In this document: positions 60,501-64,000 of the stretch, one piece after another
Position numbering within the stretch: the first letter of the stretch is position 1
Layout: each line of letters begins with the position of its first letter
The notes under the pieces: generated by a model
The model's database searches: none
What the model saw: the letters and a program-made list of their open reading frames with translations, nothing else
What the model was told of the DNA's origin: nothing
Program-made: the position numbers and the translations under genes
Origin: Reclinomonas americana ATCC 50394
Lineage: Eukaryota > Jakobida > Jakobea > Jakobida
Direction: 5' to 3'
DNA: 64,000 nucleotides
NCBI GenBank assembly: GCA_048213135.1
Contig: PS015064.1
Location: 37,208-101,207 of the forward strand

Positions 60501-62542
60501 TTTGGCGTCTGACAACGAACACAATGAGTTATACCGTCGTCGTGAGGAGATTGGAAACCTCACGCTTCGCAGGTCGCAACATCAGCAATGAACAGCATCT
60601 GGCCTGCAACATCGAGAGCAACCGTCGCGACGGCGGACAGCACAGCTGTGGTCGACGACACTGTCGATACTGTCAGCGTCGCGAGGTCGACAAGGCGGAT
60701 GGTGTGGTTGCCCGCATCGGCGACATACAGCAGGCCGCGATTCGGATCGACGACCACATTGGTGGGCGAGCTGAACCTGGCCGAGCGTGCGACAGCGTCG
60801 ACGAAGCCCTGCTGGCCGGGGGAGCCAACAAGTGTGGCGGTGATGCCTCCATACGAGACTCGTCTGCACACGGACACGGAATGGGCGAAGAGAGAGATAG
60901 GGGGAGAAGGAGAGAGGAAAGGGAGGAGAGACACAGACAGAATGGAGGGAGGAGAGACACAGACAGAACGGAGGAAGGGAGAGAAAGAAGGAGGAGAGAG
61001 ACACACACACGCACACTTCAACGCAAGCGAGTTGCAATCGTGCGGCCACAAGTAGTACTCACCGAATAGAGTGATTCAGCGTGTCGGCCACGTAAACACA
61101 CTCGTGATTCGTATTGGGATCCGCGGCAAGACCCTGCGGTCCACCAAACTGCGCGGCAACAGTGGTCCCGCGTGGTCGGTCAGCAGTACCCTGGCTGCCG
61201 TTGCCGGCCAGCGTGGACACAGTGGTGCCGACAATCGAGCGAATGGCATGGTTGGATTCCTGAGCACGTGCGCAGTGAGACGAGGTTGTGCTACGGGGCA
61301 GCGCAATCGCACGCAACTTCGGAGACGTAAATTACTTGCGTGTATGGGTCAACGAATACATCAGTAGGGCTGAGGAAAGAGGGTCAACAAATACCGTTGA
61401 CGTAAACGAGCACAGCAAGAGGAAACTCACTGCGAAAAGAGCGCAGTGCTGGTGCCGTTGGCAAAGCCCGGCGTTGCGACAACGCCAGCCAAGACACTCA
61501 CAATGCCAGTGGCAGTCACTTTGCGAACGACATGCGTACTGCACGGTGATATGGAAGAGTGAGTTGCGACACAAACACAGTGGGCTCATGAATAAAACAT
61601 ACGCACTCGTACTCTGCGACAAACACATTGCCGGTGGCGTCGACCGCAACACCCTGTGTGCAAACAAAGTGGCCGAGCGTGAGCGATCTCACATCAACAC
61701 GAGGTGGTGCCTCTGTCCCACAAAAGCACACACCCGCGGGGAAGAGAACGTGGTCTGCACGGTAGAGACCGAAATCGCTCCTTCGATGGCACTGGACACA
61801 CCAGAGATTTGGAAACCGAGGCCATCCACCGCGGTGCCGGCACTCGAGAGGACAGAGCCCTGCAGCGTGATGGTGGTGCTCGTCGTCGCAGAGGGAGCGA
61901 GGGTGGTGATGGTGATGCCGGAAGGATCACCTGCGCATGCAACACGTTGTAAGAACCCCAGCCAAGATTCTCTCCCTGTCTTCGCCAACGAAACTTTGCG
62001 TGTGCACGACTGGTTTGCGACTCGAGCACGGCACCGACAGCAGCACCACCTTCTCGACGGAGAGCGGCGGACCCGACCTCATTATCATCATCGGCCGCAT
62101 ATCGTGATGGCCGGTGTCGCTGCCGTCATCCATCTCCGTCGCACGAACACGCACGAGTTGCAAACACGACATGTTGTACTCGTCCACTCCCACTGCTGCC
62201 GAGGCGGCGGGCGGCGGCGGGGGCGTCGGCATCCACCACAACTCGCAACCATTGGCGATGCGCAGAGAGGCAGTCGGGGCCTCGGCGACAAGGGAAAATG
62301 AGTGTCGTTGGTGGCGATTGGCGTCGACAGCGAGGAGTGTGACAAGGAGGACACCAAGTCCGCGTGAGGAGGGAGGAGGAGGGAGGAGAGGGGGTGAAGT
62401 TGTTGTCGGGAGGAACTCAATATCCGATGGCGCGACATTGGCTGTGGCGCGCGGTGCATGCGGTGAGAAGAAGAAGAGGAGGAGGAGGAGGAGGAGGAGG
62501 AGGATGAGGAGGGAGAGAGAGANNNNNNNNNNNNNNNNNNNN

Positions 62543-62579
<37 letters not shown>

Positions 62580-63330
62580 CGTAAGAGCAGACCTTCGGCG
62601 ATCACGAACGAGGCCTGGATGCGAGTGCGCTCCATTCGATGACTGGCCAGTGGCACCGCAGACTCACGGGCGTCGTTGCTGTCGCTGTCGACTGGCGGCA
62701 TTCTCACGTGCATGGCACAACGCACAGTGACCATCAACGGCGACCCCAGCACTCCACTCTCACCCATGACGAGCTCATGGCCGTGAACGCCTCTGCGCAC
62801 GGCGAAAAGGTGCGAGTCCCTGCCGCCGCCCTCCTCGTCATCCACGGTGGCACAGTCGTCGATGATCACCGCGAGCAAAACAGAACCCGCATCATCTGCG
62901 TCCGCTCGAAGCTCGCCAATCACTTCACCGCGTGTTGATGGTGGTGTGTATGCAGGTGACGTGGGCACCAGCAGGAGGCGGGCTGTGTGAGAGAGACAAG
63001 CATCAGAACAACGCTCATTTTAATTGATGCATTGATCAATGCGACGACGCGTATCGATCACGCTGCGGGTGGCAATCGTGGCACAGCAGTCTGCGTGATG
63101 TATAGTGTGCACAAGGAGAGAGAAGAGAAGACGCGAGAAGCAAAGAGGAAGAAAAGACGCAGAACATGTTCATAGTAGCGCAACGCGCATGGCGGACACG
63201 CAGAGAAGTGCATTGTGCTCTTGATAGAACACGACTCACCATTGCGCTGCTCAAGCAGTGGCTCCGCGGAAACACACAGCGTGTGCAGGCGGCATGCCAC
63301 TACGAGCACCAGCAAGAGCGCAGTACGCAT
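33574..63330 (-). CDS. Giant polycystin-1/PKDREJ-like receptor: SP, six FN3[NHL] modules, EGF, IPT-like, REJ, GAIN/GPS, multi-TM
   Basis: A multi-exon gene on the minus strand with dozens of short introns. It starts at ATG 63330 with a signal peptide (hydrophobic ALLLVLVVA core, probable cleavage after LCVSA). Order on the protein: a novel N-terminal region, six FN3-like domains each interrupted by an NHL propeller, one EGF module, several IPT-like Cys-containing modules, REJ-like modules, a GPS proteolysis motif, and a membrane region whose last exons carry NEPLKIAFFAFL. GPS, REJ and the (N/Q)PLK membrane motif are hallmarks of polycystin-1/PKDREJ proteins. The terminal stop is at 33574-33576 after a 66-nt intron. 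I see no PLAT domain and no cation-channel pore. The type-I surface topology is inferred. I treat it as one gene because no internal terminal exon or signal-peptide exon is evident, but a split into two genes near 50.6 kb or 42 kb is not excluded. Confidence 0.75.
34910..36125. repeat. Long pyrimidine-rich intron with degenerate tandem repeats
   Basis: Units of about 60-130 bp built from CTCTCGGCTCTCCCTTGCCC, TCGTTACCTCTC and TTCCACACTTGCCTCTCC repeat across 1.2 kb. The tract separates the exon ending near 36.13 kb from the exon near 34.9 kb of the minus-strand gene. It yields the longest spurious plus-strand open frame in the window. Confidence 0.75.
38490..39110. repeat. Pyrimidine-rich intron with degenerate repeats
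   Basis: CT-rich DNA with recurrent CATCAACTTCGCTCCTC and CTCATTCTT elements of roughly 60-70 bp period. It is an intron of the minus-strand gene (purine-rich in the transcript). Plus-strand Ser/Leu open frames here are artefacts. Confidence 0.7.
40080..40440. repeat. Intronic minisatellite, four units of about 100 bp
   Basis: Units share ATGCTGTGCACCGTGACTGC, ACAACGCGACAGTC and GAAGAGTTCTGGTAGTTCTC, then a CT-rich filler. Cores start near 40084, 40186, 40284 and 40383. Degenerate relatives continue to about 40800. Confidence 0.85.
42121..44740 (-). other. GAIN region and GPS autoproteolysis site
   Basis: Exons at 44.6-42.6 kb (for example SPVQRVSLQTANGVPIALNA) form the GAIN-like region. 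The GPS is split by an intron: CVFWNETRQQWISDGC at about 42310-42263, then FVCRCNHMTDFSVN at about 42153-42115. This gives the C-x2-W...W..GC...C-x-C-N-H-x-T pattern. The cleavage tripeptide is His-Met-Thr, within the allowed H-(L/M/I)-(S/T), so self-cleavage between Met and Thr is expected by analogy. Confidence 0.85.
43480..44400. repeat. Intronic minisatellite, about seven units of 110-135 bp
   Basis: Each unit contains GCCACCGACATGCAGCAATC, GGTGAGTGTG, an ACGCAAGTGAGAG block and a long CT-rich tail. Unit cores lie near 43609, 43742, 43875, 43998, 44092, 44203 and 44330. The array lies inside an intron of the polycystin-like gene between the exons near 43.3 and 44.6 kb. Confidence 0.85.
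44760..47400 (-). other. REJ-like region
   Basis: Beta-rich exons with receptor-for-egg-jelly features: VVFTWTCSFGGTPC (46.1 kb), TSFSWRAYEQG (45.7 kb), NHLQVGVTVRDVYGASVDVY (45.2 kb), and LCTLAGLEAATGYSDLFVFV (46.5 kb). In polycystin-1 and PKDREJ the REJ region combines FN3-like sandwiches with exactly this type of W-x-C and DxYGA motif and precedes the GAIN/GPS. The region from 45.1 to 44.75 kb (DAMGSLSAGVSALTVG) is likely the transition to the GAIN domain. Confidence 0.65.
47450..50470 (-). other. IPT/TIG-like module block (at least five modules)
   Basis: Repeating exons encode beta-rich modules of about 100-120 residues that begin with a line such as VTVLPNAISSVVTLTGFAMD or ASVSGSSIVLVGSGLRPAA, contain one Cys after a central strand (RGASCTF, EATVCTV, VGTCDQT), and end WTVCVEL, WSVCIDL or YAVCVDL. 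The opening strand pattern and its spacing resemble IPT/TIG domains of plexins and polycystin relatives. The Cys pair per module is consistent with a secreted location. Confidence 0.6.
50523..50624 (-). other. EGF-like exon
   Basis: A 102-nt exon bounded by the acceptor CTTCCACAG and the donor GTGTGTGG. It encodes CPCQNGGVCNSG, then GSCTCPPLFKFTSIC, with six cysteines in EGF-like spacing (C-x-C-x5-C, C-x-C, C). It sits between the FN3[NHL] stalk and the IPT-like block, a common spacer position in extracellular receptors. Confidence 0.8.
50690..52495 (-). other. FN3[NHL] module 6
   Basis: First half STLSVGDITITSATLLGRVQ to RFELSTSPFDAQPVVGTLAG (about 52480-52320). Blades include LVGNPISPGYMDGAGTDA, KGITLDPITGNLYVVDVA and LRGFLYVCDSGNHGIFRVDT. 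Second half SVVVTATVQNLFPLTTYYYR then SIQSFTTSDC, ending in a Cys-containing linker (SSVAYGPVC) that leads into the EGF exon. Confidence 0.72.
52560..54375 (-). other. FN3[NHL] module 5
   Basis: First half ATAVTTTTAILNGFIDPNG to FDVSLSPSTFASGVTLLST, followed directly by GAPGISGAADGQGASAAFS. Later blades include LVSTIAGTGQPGTLDGS, PRGLAITANQLVYVADSGH, SAVALASADTLLYVADTGNH and SPAGITVSLDNVVYVADVAS. Second half SLTTPLFPSATYFFRATNI near 52650-52560. The NPNG-like turn (DPNG) matches FN3 domains of the AxxATLNGxVNPNG type. Confidence 0.75.
54440..56185 (-). other. FN3[NHL] module 4
   Basis: First half STLAASSVTATSAVLNATVD to FNFALSSAAIGSSVPVLST (56180-56000). The propeller includes SVTIVAGAPGVSGSVNGVG, SPSAVSLAADGSALYVVDQG, PAHIATSTDGNTLYVADVA and STLLGVVATAGFVDGAG. 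Second half SFSATVSSLLPSTAYVFRAV then SVLQFTTQ (54650-54440). This module shows the split most clearly: the first half reads VTATSAVLN and the second supplies LLPSTAYVFR and QFTT, as in a standard FN3 once joined. Confidence 0.78.
56270..58010 (-). other. FN3[NHL] module 3
   Basis: First half SASSVGLNSATLTGTATLTS to FCFELTTSADLFGSG (about 58000-57800). Blades include QQGVAVDWTSGRIVVCDT, RPFGVVVDGRNGDILVTEV, APRGVAVAEFAGGEFYVADA, PTGIALDSTAKRLLVADSGN, and NPTGVVVYPDALTIFVADV. Second half FSALLSVWQLLPSTTYVYRF then SSQFTTMPASAG (about 56430-56270). Confidence 0.75.
58060..59930 (-). other. FN3[NHL] module 2
   Basis: First half ALTAATFSARVNPQNG to TVQVARSPDAFGDAPLVST. Six blades follow, including SAQGLAVDGSGSVLVADA, PTSVGIDRGTGDVFIVDV, PRGIAVDSLADRECLFVTDS, SPIGLALDSNQKVLYVADTG, DPIGVAFEHLSGSLFVVEV and NHTVRVIAASGSVSTLAG. 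Second half SVTLTASVALVSGLSYTYRV then STASVTTNLG. Blade linkers carry the VSTLAG / GxxGxxDG signature of NHL-type secreted propellers. Confidence 0.75.
60000..61940 (-). other. FN3[NHL] module 1
   Basis: First FN3 half: GITITTLAPSATTSTTITLQ to FQISGVSSAIEG (about 61930-61730). Then six NHL blades, for example QGVAVDATGNVFVAEYE, SPTDVFVDPYTQVIYVSEV, PQGLAADPNT with CVYVADTLNHSIR, PTNVVVDPNRGLLYVADAGN, and RGLAVDLARGRLLVAG. Second FN3 half: VTFSATVSQLMPATTYFVRA then SGTVVSITTSAG (about 60190-60000). The halves are parts of one FN3-type sandwich, the first ending in an exposed strand and the second starting with the classical LxPxTTYxxR strand. Confidence 0.75.
61990..62982 (-). other. N-terminal ectodomain exons 2 and 3 (no recognised domain)
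   Basis: Exon 2 (62593-62982) starts ARLLLVPTSPAYTPP and contains VLLAVIIDDCATVDDEEGGG, then joins in phase (Glu-Ala-Asn-Val) to exon 3 starting at 62441. Exon 3 carries CELWWMPTPPPPPAAS and a Val/Leu-rich beta-type sequence. The loose beta-strand pattern recalls cadherin-like or other Ig-fold repeats, but I cannot assign a family. The exon 3 end near 61950-62040 is unresolved: the only GT..AG pair in the right place gives either a 26-nt intron or a phase conflict. Confidence 0.6.
62460..62580. repeat. (GA)n/(GAG)n microsatellite with 20-N gap inside an intron
   Basis: GAAGAAGAGGAGG units followed by GAGAGAGA, with 20 Ns at 62523-62542. It lies in the intron between exons 2 and 3; on the coding strand it forms a CT-rich tract ahead of the acceptor GCGCCACAG. 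Confidence 0.85.
63240..63330 (-). other. First coding exon with signal peptide of the polycystin-like gene
   Basis: Thirty codons plus one base: a Met-Arg start, a hydrophobic core TALLLVLVVA, CRLHTLCVSA before the likely cleavage site, then EPLLEQRN. The donor GTGAGT is at 63234-63239. The 257-nt intron ends CTCACACAG and joins in phase to exon 2 at 62982 (Asn, then Ala-Arg-Leu-Leu-Leu-Val). Confidence 0.85.
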
Positions 63331-63699
63331 GAGACGCTGTGTGCGTGGATGCGAATCACACTTGGAAGTTAAGTTTGTCTAATTTTCAAGTGAACTTTGA
63401 TGCTCGCAGCTGAACGAAGGAACTCGCTGAATGACGGCGTTCTTGTTGTAATGGAGCGCATGCACATACGTTGCACTCTCTGCCCAGCGAGTCACTTTGC
63501 AGCGTCGGTTGTTTGTCCTCGTCAGAGAGAGAGAGAGAGGGAAAGAGGAGAGGGAGGGAAAGAGAGAGGGAGGGAGTGAGGGAGAGAGAGTGGGAGGGAG
63601 AGGGAGAGCTAGAGAGAGTACGCCAGGCGAAGAAAGCACATGATAACTATGGTGTGTCCCTGTGTCGTGTCTCCACCACTGTGACATCAATCTCATTCT
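63331..63699. promoter_or_regulatory. Putative upstream region of the polycystin-like gene, with (GA)n tract
   Basis: 369 bp between the start codon of the minus-strand gene and the plus-strand WD40 fragment. 63522-63620 is GAGAGGGAGGGA simple sequence. No TATA-like element is obvious. The promoter assignment rests only on position. Confidence 0.3.
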
Positions 63700-63965
63700 C
63701 TCTCGCTCTCTCTCGTCCGTCTCTCACGACGGCCTGCACGTGATAAGTGGCAGTGATAATTGCACTGTGCGTGTGTGGCCTGTCGCCAGTGGGGATGACT
63801 TGCGACAGTGGAAGGGACACACAGTCTTCGAAACCACAACTGCGTCAACGGAGTCACATAGATCCTGATGTGTGGGGTGCTGGTTGCATCCCTGCAAGGA
63901 ATGGAGGACGTCTCAGAGCAAGCCGGGAGAGGGAAGCGACGATGACAACGAACCTCGCTGAGCGA
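63700..63965 (+). pseudogene. WD40 gene fragment fused to array spacer fragment
   Basis: 63718-63825 encodes most of one WD40 blade (DGLHVISGSDNCTVRVWPV, then DDLRQWKGHT). It breaks off and is followed from about 63845 by sequence homologous to the spacer segment that normally lies about 150-200 bp before a WD40 start codon (GGGGTGCTGG.. and GGACGTCTCAGAGCAAG). Start, remaining blades and tail are missing, so this is a relic or an edge of another array unit beyond the window. Confidence 0.75.
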
Positions 63966-64000
63966 GCGATCGCGCGAGCAAACAACACGTCCAACACACA

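Noticed and set aside
61690-62029. A 26-nt intron at about 61931-61956
   Set aside because: GT and AG ends exist, but the length is far below the other introns here and the phase is not clearly satisfied; left unresolved.

Overview
This is eukaryotic nuclear DNA from a draft assembly. Split genes with GT..AG introns of roughly 65-140 nt, long simple-sequence introns, several N gaps, and multidomain animal/protist-type proteins (HEPN-NACHT-WD40, H-lectin-like, polycystin-1-like with REJ and GPS) all point to a unicellular eukaryote with about 50-55% GC. I cannot name the species or confidently assign the lineage from sequence alone.

Layout. (1) 1-4202 (+): a STAND/NLR-like protein with a HEPN-like N-terminus, a NACHT ATPase, pentapeptide repeats and 14 WD40 repeats, which fits two seven-bladed propellers. 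(2) About 5582-11340 (+): a split gene for an apparently extracellular beta-rich protein ending in H-type-lectin-like domains; its introns carry minisatellites. (3) 11980-32547 (+): a tandem family of seven WD40 genes. In every copy I can identify a 12-nt first coding exon encoding Met-x-Thr-Lys, spliced to a single propeller exon with a shared C-terminal tail. The first five copies are separated by homologous spacers of about 2-2.6 kb that contain splice-like signals but do not keep a reading frame. (4) 33574-63330 (-): one very large polycystin-1/PKDREJ-type gene, convergent with the WD40 family. It has a signal peptide and then six tandem modules in which a six-bladed NHL-type propeller appears to be inserted inside a split fibronectin-III-like domain. 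These are followed by an EGF module, IPT-like modules, REJ-like modules, a GAIN/GPS cleavage site and a multi-pass membrane region. (5) 63700-64000 (+): a fragment of a WD40 gene joined to a piece of the same spacer, so the WD40 family probably resumes beyond the window.

How they may work together. The STAND receptor and the WD40 family share nearly the same 42-residue blade consensus. That suggests a pool of exchangeable recognition blades, as in fungal HET-type STAND proteins. The lectin-like and polycystin-like genes encode surface recognition proteins. The shared theme is recognition, but no functional link between the genes is shown by the sequence.

Limits. Exon boundaries are given where donor, acceptor and reading phase agree; elsewhere domain positions are approximate. 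Some gaps are placeholders: three 20-N gaps have a true length of zero, and one 43-N gap is flanked by a 283-bp duplication that is probably artificial.
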